Shown in pieces: positions 30,575 to 43,839 of a stretch of DNA of 64,000 nucleotides. Position numbers and translations under genes: made by a program. The stretch is from Cladorhizidae sp. MBARI D1340-BT2 (Eukaryota; Porifera; Demospongiae; Poecilosclerida; Cladorhizidae): NCBI GenBank assembly GCA_028752905.1, contig JAQNBH010000012.1:23452816-23516815 (forward strand), written 5' to 3'. Numbering within the stretch: position 1 is the first letter of the stretch; each line of letters starts with the position of its first letter. Below the pieces are notes generated by a model. That model searched no databases, was not told where the DNA came from, and saw only the letters and a program-made list of their open reading frames with translations.

Positions 30575-30796
30575 TAGCATGATATATATAGCTTAGATGG
30601 CATGCATGACCTTCATGGTAAACCTCAGTAACCACAGGTATAGATACATGCAGGATATTACTAACCACTAATACTAAACCTGTGATATGTGCTTGTCACA
30701 TTCCATAATACACACCCCCCACTACTACCACAAGTGATGCACAACCCAACCCACACCCAAACTCATACACCATCCTAAACCAGCAACTTATATACA
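30575..30796. other. Remainder of gypsy copy D LTR region and empty BEL site
   Basis: Matches 2140-2342 and then 2541 onward, without the BEL LTR: ACTCATACACCATCC is uninterrupted near 30765. It therefore records the state before the BEL insertion. Confidence 0.65.
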
Positions 30797-33005
30797 TAGA
30801 GACAATGGTTTTCCGTGAAAATGGAAAACATGGAATACAGGAATCTACATTCTGAACCAGGAATTTGCTGTTCTGAGGTTGCCAAAATCATTAGCTAGTG
30901 TAGCACTTGTACATCCAAATTTAACCTGTTAATTGGTTTTTACAGTTCTGTGTATACATTTATAAGCTGTAGCTACTGCTGGTTAGAGAAATGGTAAGTA
31001 AAGTAAGTAGCATTCAGTCCAAATAAGTAGTTGGGGCTCTACTATACTCTAATTAACACACATTACACACACGTGGTGTGGATGAGTCAGACCCTCCCAG
31101 AGCCAAAAAAGCCAAGAGAAGTTCCCCACTTACCCACATAAGTGCTGAGGAGAGAGCAAAACAGTTCAATGCAGTATGCAGATGGGGGTGTGCTTTTTTG
31201 CAAGTTTTGTTTACACAGTATAGATTTTACTCGAGTTGACACTGTGAAGGATTACCTCAAAAGTAAGAAACATGCTACTAAAAAGGAAGCAATGAAGGAG
31301 AGTGGATCAGCTGGGCCTTCATCCAGAAGGCAGACAACGCTCGGCACAATTTAGAAGTCCAAGGAGATTAGGGAGAGTTTTGTGTTGGATTATTTGAAAA
31401 TGTGCACCATTGCAGATATTCCCCTTGATAAAACATAAAAGATCAGCTAATTCCTACAGAAACATTGTGAACAAGCAGGAGCTCTACCTCAAGTAGCCAC
31501 ACTTCGCACAACATATATACCGAGGCTCTATGAGACTCATTTTTCAGCTCTCCGGATGTACTTCATCACCAGCCAGTTAGCATCATTGTTGATGAAACTA
31601 CTGATGTGCGTGACCATAGCATCTTGAATGTCATTGCTAGTGTTCGAGGCAAGTCCTTTCTAATCAATGTGGTGAAGATGGAGGTGTGCAATCACAGCAC
31701 ATTCAGCCAAGCAATTATCCAAAGTGTGAGTGAAGCTGGAATAGCATTTGAGAATGTTGTTTCTATTGTTTCAGACAGTGCTGCGTACTGTAAGAAGGCA
31801 TATAGGTATGTTCTCTCGGCTGTTTACCCTAAGTCTGTGCATGTTCTGTGCCTTGCACACATTGTCAACCTGACAGCTGAAGTTTTTCACCATCACGGTG
31901 ACTTTTCACATACCTCTGATCTTGTCATGATGATAAAGTCATCTCTCTTTAAGAAGCCTGGCAGAAAGAATCGATTCCTGAAGTACCTTGGTGAGTTTAT
32001 TGCTAGCACTGACGTCAAGCTACCACCAGTCCCTGTTTCATCTCGATGGAATTCGTGGTTTCAAGCATCCATCTATCATGCCACAGGAATCAAGGTTTTT
32101 ACAAGGCAGAGAAGGGGCAAGGGATCGCTGTTGAACGAATCATTGAATTCGTGACACCCAACATTATCTATGCTGAAATAAGCCTGCCGCTATAGTTCAT
32201 CAAGGAGAACTGCCAGCGTTTGAAGGCTGTCTTGACGTCACTTGAGGCCAAAGAAACTCCATTGGCATGTACAGTGTACAATCTCCTCCAAGATCTGCGT
32301 TCTTACCTCAGAGCTGGTGTCTCAAAAACCAGCTTTGACCCAGAGACAGATCGATTGCTTGTCAAATTCGAGGCTGACCAGAAGAGAAAATACATCAAAT
32401 CATTTCAGACCATGTTCAGACTATCTCTTAATAAGCTAGAACTTCACTTGGACAGACATCCAGCCTACCCACTTTACACGGCTGTGAGGATTTTTGATCC
32501 GCGTCAGCTTCCAACTCTTGGGAATGATATCGAAGATCACCACGCTATCAATTCCTTCCAGGAGATCCATCCCCTGAGCTGCTTGAAGAGTGGCTCATTT
32601 ACACTCAGTATCGTGACGAACTACACAGTCCACTGTCCATTCCTGGATTTTGGGATAGCATGAAAGGCTGATCCCCCAAACTTTCTGCTATAGCTTCAAA
32701 TGCTATTTGGATGCCAGTGGCTTCAGTTAATGTGGAGTGAAGTTTTTAACAATATAAGCACATCCTGAATGATCGAAGGGAGAATTTGACAGAACAAAAT
32801 ACAAAGAGACTTTTGATGTTATATTTTAATGGAGACATTGAAAGGCATTTTAGCTAGGTATGTACTGGTATTTTATGTAAATTATGGCAGCCTATAATAA
32901 ACCTATAATTAATTTTATTTTCCGAAACGGAAAATTCTGCCAATGAAACGGACTTGAGGAAAAGCAAAATGGCTTCTTTTTTTTAATGGAAAACCATTGT
33001 CTCTA
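30797..33005 (+). mobile_element. hAT element 1
   Basis: Perfect terminal inverted repeats TAGAGACAATGGTTTTCC at both ends. Inserted in a C/A-rich block, where the uninterrupted sequence (for example near 45000) reads CATATACGCACACC. The flanks TATATACA and TATACGCA are compatible with an 8-bp duplication with later change. It encodes a broken hAT transposase. Confidence 0.88.
31142..32840 (+). pseudogene. hAT transposase with CGGBP1-like N-terminus
   Basis: The N-terminal frame (31142-31354) has YADGGVLFCKFC and HATKKEA with SSRRQTTL, a BED-like zinc finger as in CGGBP1 and related hAT transposases. The middle (31606-32154) has a DUF659-like core with SDSAAYCKKAYR, VHVLCLAHIVNLTAEVF and SSRWNSWF. 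A third frame (32220-32663) continues the helical part with AVRIFDPRQLP. Degraded hAT dimerisation sequence follows near 32715-32835 (VASVNVE, YKHILNDRRENLTEQN). Three reading frames are needed, so it is dead. Confidence 0.85.
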
Positions 33006-33470
33006 TATACGCACACCCTACTATACCAATCATACCCATACCACTCCCACCACCCCAACTCAAACATACATCACTTCACCACCCTATCCCATAAACACAC
33101 CACCCCCAACATCCCAACCAAGTGACACACACACCACCTCAACCCACAAAAACACACCACTACCCCCTTCACTTATCCCACAACCCCAACCCATACACAC
33201 CAAGCCCACAAACACCACCTCATACACACACACACACCATGCCCACAATACCACCTCTTGCATGCACCTCTCCCACTACCAAACTCATACACACACCACA
33301 CAACTCATACCCCCTCTACCCAACAACTAAATCATGCACACACTAACCCCCACCACCATAACTCACATACACATTACTCCCATTAGTTCCAACACAAAAA
33401 CATTCTTTAGTTCCCTCCCTCACACGTTCTTCTGCACTTAGTGCCAATCCTCCCTCCCTTCACTCCTGTC
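33006..33470 (+). repeat. C/A-rich block 4
   Basis: Continuation of the block split by hAT element 1, in the same order as at 2541. Open frames are composition artefacts. Confidence 0.85.
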
Positions 33471-34154
33471 CCAAAACACAGGTAGACCACTCCCTCGAGG
33501 TTTCATATAACTCATGAGACCCAGGCGGAAGGAGTCGTACCCTTTGCTACTGTCCCCCTGCCTCATCCCAAAATGAACAGTGTTTGTATAGATACACAGT
33601 GTCGCACATGGATAGCCATACCCACTAATATTAAACATGGCAGAAATATTATCCCAGCTTTTTGAAGCTTGTGAAAGCGAAACTTATAAATCACAAAAAA
33701 AATCCAGTCCTATTCCTGTACCCAGCCATGGATTTGTGAATGGGACTGCCAGGACATGTAGAAGCTGGTGTGTGACCTGAAAAGTAGCACTAATTAAAGT
33801 TTTTCTCACCCTCACTGCCACTACTAGGCTGATCACCTGAACCAAAAGGACTAACACAGTCAAAACAATAACATTTATTATGTATTAGCTAAATAAATTA
33901 TTAATAAGCAATATAGCTGGTACTTCATTCATCTTATGACTCATTTACTACAGGGTATGAAAAAATACTTACCTCAAACATTTATGCTAAATAAAATAAA
34001 TAAAAAATCCTGTACGCTCAATTTCTTCTGACGTATCATTTGTATGCTCTATTTCAGCAACCGATGACTTATCTTTCTTAAAAAAAATTGCCAATGATTT
34101 AACTGAATCAATGCTTTGGCCTTTTCAGGGGCATATGAAGACAGGAGCCAATGC
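33471..34154. other. Conserved spacer before array 4
   Basis: Same non-coding module as 3167-3807, without the small hAT-type MITE. No gene seen. Confidence 0.65.
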
Positions 34155-35815
34155 AAAACATTTATACTCACAGGCAACACATTTATACTCACTGGCAACA
34201 CATTTATACTCACTGGCAACACATTTATACTCACTGCAACACATTTATACTCACTGCAACACATTTATACTCGCTGGCAACACATTTATACTCACTGGCA
34301 ACACATATATACTCACTGGCATCACATTTATATTCACTGGCAACACATTTATACTCACTGGCAACACATTTATACTCACTGGCAGCACATTAATACTCAC
34401 TGGCAACACATTTATACTCACTGGCAACACATTTATACTCACTAGCAACACATTAATACTCACTGGCAACACATTTATACTCACTGGCAACACATTTATA
34501 CTCACTGGCAACACATTTATACTCACTGGCAACACATATATCTCACTGGCAACACATTTATACTCACAGGCAACATATTTATACTCACTGACAACTCATT
34601 TATACTCACTGGCAACACCACTGGCAACACATTTATATTCACTGGCAACACATTTATACTCACTGGCAACACATTTATACTCACTGGCAACACATTTATA
34701 CTCACTGCAACACATTTATACTCGCTGGCAACACATTTATACTCACTGGCAACACATATATACTCACTGGCATCACATTTATATTCACTGGCAACACATT
34801 TATACTCACTGGCAACACATTTATACTCACTGGCAGCACATTAATACTCACTGGCAACACATTTATACTCACTGGCAACACATTTATACTCACTGGCAAC
34901 ACATTAATACTCACTGGCAACACATTTATACTCACTGGCAACACATTTATACTCACTGGCAACACATTTATACTCACTGGCAACACATATATCTCACTGG
35001 CAACACATTTATACTCACAGGCAACATATTTATACTCACTGACAACTCATTTATACTCACTGGCAACACCACTGGCAACACATTTATATTCACTGGCAAC
35101 ACATTTATACTCACTGGCAACACATTTATACTCACTGGTAACACATTTATACACACTGGCAACACATTTATACTCACTGGCTACATATTTATACTCACTG
35201 GCAACACATTTATACTCACTGGCAACACATTTATACTCACTGGCAACACATTTATCTCACTGGCAACACATTTATACTCATTGGCAACAAATTGATGCTC
35301 ACTGGCAACACATTTATACTCACTGGCAACACATTCTGGCAACACATTTATACTCACTGGAAACACATTTATATTCACTGGCAACACATTTACTCACTGG
35401 CAACACATTTATACTCACTGGCAACACATTTATACTCACTGACAACACATTTATGCTCACTGGCAACACATTTATGCTCACTGGCAACATATTTATACTC
35501 ACTGGCAACACATTTATACTCATTGGCAACAAATTGATGCTCACTGGCAACACATTTATACTCACTGGCAACACATTCTGGCAACACATTTATACTCACT
35601 GGAAACACATTTATATTCACTGGCAACACATTTACTCACTGGCAACACATTTATACTCACTGGCAACACATTTATACTCACTGACAACACATTTATGCTC
35701 ACTGGCAACACATTTATGCTCACTGGCAACACATTTATGCTCACTGGCAACACATTTATGCTCACTGGCAACATATTTATACTCACTGGCAACACATTTA
35801 TACTCACAGGCAACA
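34155..35815 (+). repeat. 21-bp minisatellite array 4 (largest)
   Basis: About 78 units. Marker variants show internal segmental duplication: the truncated unit ACATATATCTCACTGG occurs at 34532 and 34983, 451 bp apart, and the ACACATTCTGGCAACAC junction at 35329 and 35571, 242 bp apart. Open frames on both strands are artefacts of the repeat. Confidence 0.95.
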
Positions 35816-36126
35816 TGTGTTACTTGAAATGCACGTGATACATGATCTGTAAGCCATGATGGGTCTAATTTCACACCATGGTCTTGAGAATTGAGATTCA
35901 GCAGTTGGGCAGCTCCAGGCCTGCATCAGTCTGATGTATGACTGTGCTTATACACTCTAGCATTCAATCAAGTCAGGAATCACATGCATTTACCCAAGCC
36001 TAACAGAACACACTTAGCCTGCACAACCACCAATTAACACTCAACCTCATGTTAATTTATGAGATCTCTCACCTCACCCTTATATTGGTATTAACATGAG
36101 TGGATGGTACACACTCATTGCTTATT
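35816..36126. other. Conserved flank after array 4
   Basis: Same module as 4528-4838. The CTAACAGAACACAC near 36000 is a further empty site for the PIF/Harbinger MITE. Confidence 0.6.
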
Positions 36127-36418
36127 TGTGGTGGAAGCATCCTCAAAACATGCTCCACAGCAAATCTTTTACCAGCTTCTTCTGGGCTGCTTATACCAGC
36201 TACAGAACAGTTACAAATCTTTGTCCCTAGCAGTACGTAATGTCGCACTTTTGTTTGGCTTGATAGTTGATGGTGGGAGGCTACTATCAGGCCAAACAAA
36301 AGTGCTACACAGTGTACTGCTAGGGACAATTAAACAACAATTGTGTAGCTGGTTGAAACAGCCAAGAAGAATCTGGTAAAAGATTTGCTGTGCATGTTTA
36401 GAGGATGCTTCCACCACA
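36127..36418. mobile_element. Long palindromic MITE, copy 3
   Basis: Arms of roughly 130 bp, ends TGTGGTGGAAGC / GCTTCCACCACA, centre near 36272. CATTGCTT lies close outside both ends (36117 and 36419). Confidence 0.78.
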
Positions 36419-36534
36419 CATTGCTTTGGCAGTGTCTGTGAGGAACAAAGACCCAGCCACACTCATAAAAGTTGGCACTATGGTTGACAAATACTGACAC
36501 TTGATCCATCTAGTTCTAAGAAAATATAAGAGAG

Positions 36535-37050
36535 CACAGCTTTCTCCTCCAGTAACATCTGCAGCAACAACAGCTAGTCAATGAGTGGATTATTTGTGTG
36601 AGTGCATCAATGGAAAGTTTTATTTACACTACTACTAAACATACCAAGCATGTGTATGTCCACAAGTGAACCATAAACTCTGGTTGTCTATCACCACCTC
36701 TAACCACACCAGCAAGAAAACCAGAGCTTAACAACAACTAAGCTCTTACTAAACAAATAATGCACACACATTTGAATCTTCTATCATGTAAATGAATGCT
36801 TTGCATTATTTATTAGACAGGAGCAGAGAGCTATACTTCTGTTACATGAGCCACATGAAGATGGAGTAACTCTCATAAGCCAGACAAAGAAGAAGCTACT
36901 CTCATGAGTCACACTAAGAATTGGTGAGCCACACCATTTAAGAAGAGCAGGTAGTGTTTGTTTGCTGGAAGGTATAGGTGCCTGTGCAGCTTTCCTCAAA
37001 ATAAGAACTTTAATAAATGGTAGGATCAGCAAGAAAGTGAATGTTCAAGC
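36535..37050. other. Truncated third copy of the death-gene block
   Basis: Matches 9235-9740 and 27345-27830. On the minus strand exon 1 of the death-domain gene is cut after its acceptor and first few codons (ATGTTACTGGA) where the palindrome-flanking sequence begins. No complete exon remains. Confidence 0.7.
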
Positions 37051-37059
37051 TGGCCTCCA

Positions 37060-37380
37060 CCACACCCACTCATAGACACACACACCCCACCACCACAACT
37101 AATATACACACCAATCCCACCAACCCAACTCATACACACTCCACCATAACCACCCTGACTCATACACACACCCAACTACTAACACAAATCATACACACAC
37201 CACCCCCACAACCAAACACACCCACCCACCACCCAACCCATACCCCTCTACCCACCAACTCAATCATACGCACACTAACCACACCACATCAACTTATTCA
37301 CACACTACCCACATTAGTTCAACATTCCCTCCCCATCACACATTCTTCTACAATATTAGTCCCCCCCTCCCCCTATGTCA
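37060..37380 (+). repeat. C/A-rich block 5
   Basis: C/A-rich, matching the 11200-11450 type rather than the 2541 type. Followed by the non-coding spacer 37390-38127, a more diverged version of 3167-3807. Confidence 0.8.
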
Positions 37381-38127
37381 ACCAAAATATAGACCACATA
37401 CTTTGAGCTTCCATGGCATAACTCAGGAGACCCAGGTTGGAGGATTGGTACCCTTTGCTTCTTGCCCCGAGCCCCAACCCAAAATGAACAGTGTTTGTAT
37501 ACACACCCAGTTTCTCACATGGACGACCACACCCACTTATATTAGACATGGATGAAATATTATCCAAGCTTTTTGTAATTTGTGAAAGCAAATATTATAA
37601 ATCGAAAAAAATATCTGCTATACCCAGCCATGGATTTGTGAACAGGATCCCTGCCTGGAATGTATAAGATGGTGCGTGATCTGAAAACTAGCACTAGTTA
37701 AATCTTTTCCCACCATCACTGCCACCACCAGCCTGATCACTTGGACATACAGCACCAATACAGTCAAAACAAAAGCATTTATTATGTATTAAATAATGTA
37801 TTAAATAAATGATTAATAATCAATAAAGCTACTACTTCAGTGGCTCAGATCTTATGGCTCAACTACTCCCGTGTATGAACATCATAAATAAAATGCTTAG
37901 CTAATCCATTTATGCTTCAAAGAACAAAAGAATTCTCTACCCTCAATATCTTCTGGTGCAGCATTTGTATGCTCTGTAGTTTTCTATTTCTGCACGAGCG
38001 AGTAACTAGCAACCTTTCCATTCTGACAGCTGCGATATGAAAGTTGACATGAACTGATGATTTATTTTTTGTCAACGAATCATTTGAATGCTTTAGCCTT
38101 CAGAGGCAAATGAAAACACGGACACAA

Positions 38128-38740
38128 TGCAACACATTTATACTCACTGGCAACACATTTATACTCACTGGCAACACATTTATACTCACTGGAACACATT
38201 TATACTCACTAGCAACACATTTATACTCAAAGGCAACACATTTATACTCACAGGCAACACGTTTATACTCACTGGCAACATATATATACTCGCTGGCAAC
38301 ATATTTATACTCACTGGCAACACATTTATACACACTGGTAACATATTTATACTCACTGGCAACACATTTATACTGACTGGCAACACATTTATACTCACTG
38401 GCAACACGTTTATACTCACTGGCAACACATTTATACTCACTCGCAACTATACTCACTTGCAACACATTTACACTCACTGGCAACACATTTATGCTCTCTG
38501 GCAACACATTTATACTCACTGGCAACACATTTATATTCACTGGCAACACATTTATGCTCACTGGCAACACATTTATACTCACTGGCAACACATTTATACT
38601 CACAGGCAACACATTTATACTCACTGGCAACCCATTTATATTCACTGGCAACACATTTATACTCACTGGCAACACATTTATATTCACTGGCAACACATTT
38701 ATACTCACTGGCAACACATTTATACTCGCTGGCGACGTGT
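38128..38740 (+). repeat. 21-bp minisatellite array 5
   Basis: About 29 units with more variants than the other arrays (ACACGTTTATAC, ATATATATACTCGC, ACTATACTCACTTGC). Conserved flanks on both sides; the 3' flank is of the 12300 type. Confidence 0.94.
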
Positions 38741-38918
38741 GTCTCATGAAATGCATGTGATTCATGATCTGTCAGAAAGTGCTGGGTGTAGTTCACACCC
38801 TGACCTTAAGAGTTGAGATTCAGCAGTCGGGCAGCTGCAGGCCTGCATCAGTATTGCTGCGCTTATACACTCTAGCATTCAATCAAGTCATGAATCACAT
38901 GCATTTACCCAAGCCTAA

Positions 38919-39383
38919 AGGCTGGTTCACAATATACTGCTAGGCCTTCGTGTCGGATCGCGTCGCATCACTTCTAGCTGTTTACAATAACGGAGTCTAC
39001 ACTCAAACATACTTGAACTTTCCGCCAACTGGAACACCACCCATTAATTAACAGATGCTAGCGCTCATATCATTCGCACATCCAATATACTAGGGAAATT
39101 TATCACTGCTTCGATAAGCCTTTCATCGTCCGTTCAGGTTTAAAATCACCAGCTCTTACTGAAAAATCAAAAATAAAGAACACCAGAATGACGAAAAACT
39201 CAAATAAACGCACACCAGAATGATACAATGACAGGTCACAATGCCGCTCGAACAGAACTCAATTCTATTCAAGTGGTTCGACGTGGTGCGATGTGACACG
39301 ATTTTGTGTTCACAATATAAAAATAAATAAAAAATTGCGTTGCATTGCTTAAAGCGTTTTGCATAATTATTGTAAATCAGCTT
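38919..39383. mobile_element. PIF/Harbinger-like MITE, copy 2
   Basis: Starts AGGCTGGTTCACAAT, ends TTGTAAATCAGCTT, with TAA at 38916-38918 and 39384-39386. It sits at the same position of the module as copy 1 (12480), so the insertion predates that duplication. Confidence 0.84.
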
Positions 39384-40029
39384 TAACAGGCAACACAAGC
39401 CAGCACAAACACTTTCCCACGTGATAATCTGTGGGACCTCTCTCACCTCACATCTACATGGCACTAACACGATAGGACAGTAGATAGACTTGTATTTGTA
39501 TAATCAAATCATTAACTTATTTTGGTATTGTACAATCACGGCTGGTGAACCTATTTAAGGAAACCACTAAGGTTTGACATAGCGAACAAGTCAACAGGAT
39601 TCTGTTCTGTTCTGGTCATCTTCATACTTGATTCAGTTGTAGTTTAACCTGTTTTTGTAGTTTGTTTCTCTAATTAATATTTAAGCTATAATCAGAGAAC
39701 TCTATTGTAAATGAGTCACAACTATCAGTTATCTGTAGACTCTGATAAAGAAAGGATTTCAAAACCCTAAGAGATGGTGACAAGCTTACCGAATGCAAAT
39801 TGATTACACCACTCAGCCAGAGACCACATACTAGTCAAGATTAGCACACGTTTGATCCGACTAGAAGGACTGGATCTCCGCATAGGCGTGACCAGAGACC
39901 AGAGTCCGGCAGAGTTACAGACCAGACCAGCTGCACCAACCAGAAATATTGCCAGCTGTTGTTGGTATTGACTATTTGAATTGTCGCTAACAAAGATTTA
40001 TTGTCATTGGCTACACCAGTATAGGTTTG
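39384..40029 (+). other. LTR-like and leader region of P4
   Basis: Counterpart of 12912-13519. Non-coding. Confidence 0.5.
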
Positions 40030-40099
40030 TTTGTTAGCACACTAGTGTCCTAAAAAGAATTTATATCTTTGCCGTCCCATCTGCCATCACTCACATGAC

Positions 40100-40390
40100 T
40101 ACCTGGTGCAGGGCAAACTGAATGCAACCACCAAGTTAGACACAGCAGCTTGAAATTCTGTGGTTACCAAGACTGCACTTCCGCAAGGCTGTTTGGCGGG
40201 AGAGAAGCTATCCTTACTATGGGTGACTAGTCAACCCAAGGAATTTGACTTAGCAAACATAAACATTGACATGGTTGGAGACTACAAAACTTCAGGAGCT
40301 GTGGCTGATGGCATCATTGCTGATGTTCTACTGGGTCAAGATGCTCCCTTCCTAAACCACTTTCTTGAGCCATTAGTGAAAGGAGACTGA
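40100..40390 (+). pseudogene. Aspartic protease of P4
   Basis: KLDTAA lies near 40134-40150, and the open frame 40160-40390 contains FDLANINIDM and GIIADVLLGQDAPFLNHFLE. The ADVLLGxD end is the conserved C-terminal part of retropepsins (hhLLGxD). The upstream frame is interrupted. Confidence 0.7.
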
Positions 40391-40964
40391 CAAGTGAAGA
40401 TAAGATATGTTGGTACAGACCAGACAAGCTGCAAAGCAAGAGCAACAACAGCTGCAGGCTGATAAGACAGCCACAAGGTACTCAGCAGATACACTCACAT
40501 CGTTTGGGAGGGGTTAATTGGAAATAAAGCAATTCTTCTGTTAACCTAGATCAGAAACCCAGAAAAAGCTAACGACAGAAACAACAAGATGCTTAAGACT
40601 TTGTCTCTATCCCAGCTCTCCTTCCTGACATAAACACATCTTCTAAATCAGATAAGAAGACACCCTCTCAACCAAATGAAAGCGAATCCTCTCAAGCAGA
40701 TTAGACTGCACCCTCTCAAGCAGATTAGACTGGGTGCAACACTCAACCAGATGAAAATACACCCTCTCAAACAGATGAGAACACAACCTCTAAAATTGTT
40801 GGTAAACAAGTCCGTGATGATGAACACGATTCAGGCTTTAGTGCTGGGCAACAAAACAACTCTTCCTTGCACAAAGCGTGTGAACAGCTGAACCAGGGAA
40901 ACTCTGATTACTTTTTTGAGATTGGATTATTATTTAGATGTCGACATGACAAGTTAGAACATGA

Positions 40965-41800
40965 ATGTACCAACTAGTGTTGCCAGACTACACACGACAG
41001 CAAGCCATCTGGTTAGCTCACACTCTCCCAATGAGTGGTCACCTCGGATACGAGACAACCAGACACAGACTGCTGCCCCACTTTTATTGGCTAGGCCTGA
41101 GCTTGGATATGAATCAAGCCTGTGAATCCTGCACTAAATGCCAGAAGACGTCCACAGACCCTGGCTCCACTAATCTCTATGCCAATTATCACAGAACTAC
41201 CGACTAGGGTAGCTTTTGATATAGTTGACCCTTTGCTTCAAACTAGAGCCAGCAACAAGTATCTGTTTAACATCCATGGATTTTGCCAGGTGGTGATGAA
41301 ACACTACTCAATGATGCTGAAATTTTTTCTTCTGCTTTGATGGACATATTCTCTCCCCTAGGAATACCAGCTAAACTACTGAGAGATTAGGGCATCAATT
41401 TGGTGTCATTCTTGTGACGACCTTATATCAGAAACTAGGCATTCACCATATCAAGTCCATAACACCGTCAGACGAACAGTTTCATGCTACATGATTAAGA
41501 AGGTCAGTAAACACACACAAGAGTGGGGCATATAGGGAAGTCCCCAACCAATCCACACCATTTTCTACCTTTAAACTAGTCTTTGGTTTTCATGTTAGAG
41601 GACCTCTGCAGATTTTGAAGAAGACCCGGACTGACAGTCAGTGTAAAGACACCACTGTGGTTCAATGATTATCAACCATGAGGGAGAACCTGGAACAGAT
41701 GTAGCACATATCTCAGCCAAATAGGACAACTACCAAGAACAGACAGAAAGTCATTTCAACCTGAAAGCTAGAAAAAGATCCTTCAAACAAGGTAAGCAAG
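40965..41800 (+). pseudogene. Integrase of P4
   Basis: The frame 40965-41207 has the H2C2 motif (HTLPMSGHLGYETTRHRLL, then ACESCTKCQ). The core fragment AFDIVDPLLQTRASNKYLF follows at 41122-41340. The second catalytic region near 41385 reads LRD* instead of LTDQG. Part of the third region is deleted near 41480. Degraded C-terminal extension follows to about 41800. Confidence 0.78.
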
Positions 41801-41879
41801 TGTTGATACTCACCCCAGTTGCTTCCGGCAAACTCATGGCCCAATCGCAATGAACTTATCAAATCATCAGCAAAGTATC

Positions 41880-42420
41880 AACAGTTACATACAGAGTGCA
41901 CATGCATGACAGAAAGAAAACAATTCATGTCAACATGATGAGTCCTGGTACAATTCAGTGGCATCTGTATTTTGTATAATCCTTAAAGATGAAGACTCTG
42001 CAGTGACTTCTCTTACCAACCCTATGGGAATCAGATTCAAAAGCTATCATGGGACCAAACTTAAATGATGGACAGACTTTACAGCTCCAATGCTTGATGG
42101 ATACTGCCCCAACAGTCTTCTCAAACATCTCTGGGAAAACAACGGCAGTGGAACATGCCATTGAGACCAAGTAAGCCAAGCCCATCAGGATTCCAGCAAG
42201 GCAAGTCCGCAAGAGTTGTGAAGATGGTATTCAAAAGCAAATCCAGACATTGTTGGAACATAATATTCTAGAAGCATGTAAGAGCCCATGGTCATTTCCA
42301 ATTCTACAGGTGAAGAAGAAAGGCGATGTGGTGAGGATGTGCATTGAATACAGCCAATTGAATGCATGACACAAGCCAACCAACAGCCAGACAAGACACG
42401 TATTGTTTACAGATCAGAAG
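41880..42420 (+). pseudogene. Integrase tail and RT N-terminus of P4
   Basis: TIHVNMM, LNDGQTLQLQCLMDTAPTVF, HAIETK and VKKKGDVVRMCIEYSQLNA are all present in order, in several frames, as in P2. A stop in HAIETK* and small indels disable it. Confidence 0.75.
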
Positions 42421-42556
42421 TGAAAAAATTCACTGCTGACTACTCCAAACTCCAGAAGAAAGGGAGGAGGGGAATGGTGTGTTAGGCCCAGACTCTGGGT
42501 GGGGCTTGTCTAGGTCTTGCATACCTAGAAGAGGTACTAATCGTTTGTGGTCGGTT

Positions 42557-42820
42557 TCAATGAGAAATTTCATTCCATGTACGTAGCTCGCAAACTTCTC
42601 CATCCCCAGGTGGTAGCCAATGCCTCTTTCTCAATTTGGGCATTCTTTGTTCAGTTTCTGTCATTGAGCTGGAGGCATATGCAACTGGTTTCCAGTTAGA
42701 GCTGTTTTCTTGTAACAAAACTGCTCCCAGTCCACATGATGAGGCATCTGCTGATATTTTTGTTGGTGCTTGTGTGTCATAGAGAGCCAGTATGGTTAGT
42801 GAAGGCCTGCTGTTGAGCAC
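42557..42820 (-). pseudogene. RNase H of gypsy copy C
   Basis: Open frame with TILALYDTQAPTKISADASS, CGLGAVLLQ and VAYASSSMTETEQR, the core of gypsy RNase H. A frameshift follows before the ETDHKPL motif. Confidence 0.82.
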
Positions 42821-42821
42821 A

Positions 42822-43807
42822 TCACCACATCCAAGTTGTTTTCTTGCTAAGTAGCAATGGAAGAGTTTGAATGATCTGTGCTAGCTTGCTGGAAAATTCC
42901 CCCAGCTGATTTGCCATCCCCATGAGGGGTCGTAGCTCTGGAATCTTTGTGGGCGGCTTCATTTCACAAATGGCAGATGTCTCGTCTTGATCTGCCTGGA
43001 TTCCATTTGAGTCGATGATGTGAGCAAGGAATTTCAGTTTGGATTTCTCAAACTTGCATTTGCTTGGGTTGAGTGTAACTTTAGCTGCTTTGATGCGCTC
43101 AGCACTGCTGTCAGGCAAACATCAAGCTCCTCCTTGTCCTTTCCAAACACTAGAACATCATCCATCAGAAACATCAAGCTCCTCCTTGTCCTTTCCAAAC
43201 ACTAGAACATCATCCATCAGACAGAGAGTTCCTTGTAGTCCTCAGCGTATTCTGCTCTTTCATTTCTGCAAGTGTTCTGCTGCACTAGATGTCAAGCGGC
43301 AGCGTGTTGAAGTAGAACCATCAGAAAGGAGTGATGAAGGTCATTAGGGGTCGTGATGTCTTGGCTAAAGGAATTTGCCAGAATCCACTCGTATCAAGTT
43401 TACTGAAAACCTTGGCTCCTGTTAGCTGAGCGAGAGTCATCCACTTTTGGCAGAGGATGTACCTCCCTGAGGACATTCTCATTTAGAGGCTTGAGGTCGA
43501 CACGAATTGGAATTGCTCCAGCTTTCTTTGGCACTACGACCATTCCTGCACAGCAAGGTGTTGGTTCTTCCACTTTGGATATGACACCATTAGATTCCAT
43601 CCCGGTAAGCTCTTCTTTCACTTTTGGCCTTAGAGGTAATGGGATATGTCTCGGAGCCAAGAGAGAGTATGGTTTAGCATCAGCCTTGAGTATGACTTCA
43701 TACTCCTCTCCTAGATTGCTAGGCCTTGGAAGACCGATGGATTCTTCTGCGTTATGCTGACATGAATGTCGGAGTTTTGCTCGACATTTACACAAATTAA
43801 ACTGCAT
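42822..43807 (-). pseudogene. Reverse transcriptase of gypsy copy C
   Basis: The fingers frame (43807-43400) is longer than in copy A, with LAPRHIPLPLRPKVKEELTG, VEEPTPCCAGMVVVPKK and RVDLKPLNENVLREVHPLP. The palm near 43400-43250 has SKLDTSGFWQIPLAK and FITPFG. CLMDDVLVFGKDKEE near 43210-43165 is the catalytic motif. The thumb frame is 43118-42822. The tandem duplication and frameshifts break the chain. Confidence 0.87.
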
Positions 43808-43839
43808 GATTCAGGGCAGATATAGCTGGCTATACGAGT

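Larger units (their letters stand above)
40030..42439 (+). mobile_element. Plus-strand PR-IN-RT element, copy P4
   Basis: Closest to P2. Protease, linker, integrase including its C-terminal extension, and RT N-terminus, ending tail to tail with gypsy copy C near 42440. All domains are broken. Confidence 0.8.

Noticed and set aside
33480..33640. tRNA-derived SINE (GGGTACGACTCC resembles a B box on the minus strand)
   Set aside because: No A box at the right distance, no tRNA fold, and the sequence is part of the common spacer module.
34155..35815. CRISPR-like array
   Set aside because: Units are directly abutting with no unique spacers, the context is a metazoan genome, and there are no Cas genes.
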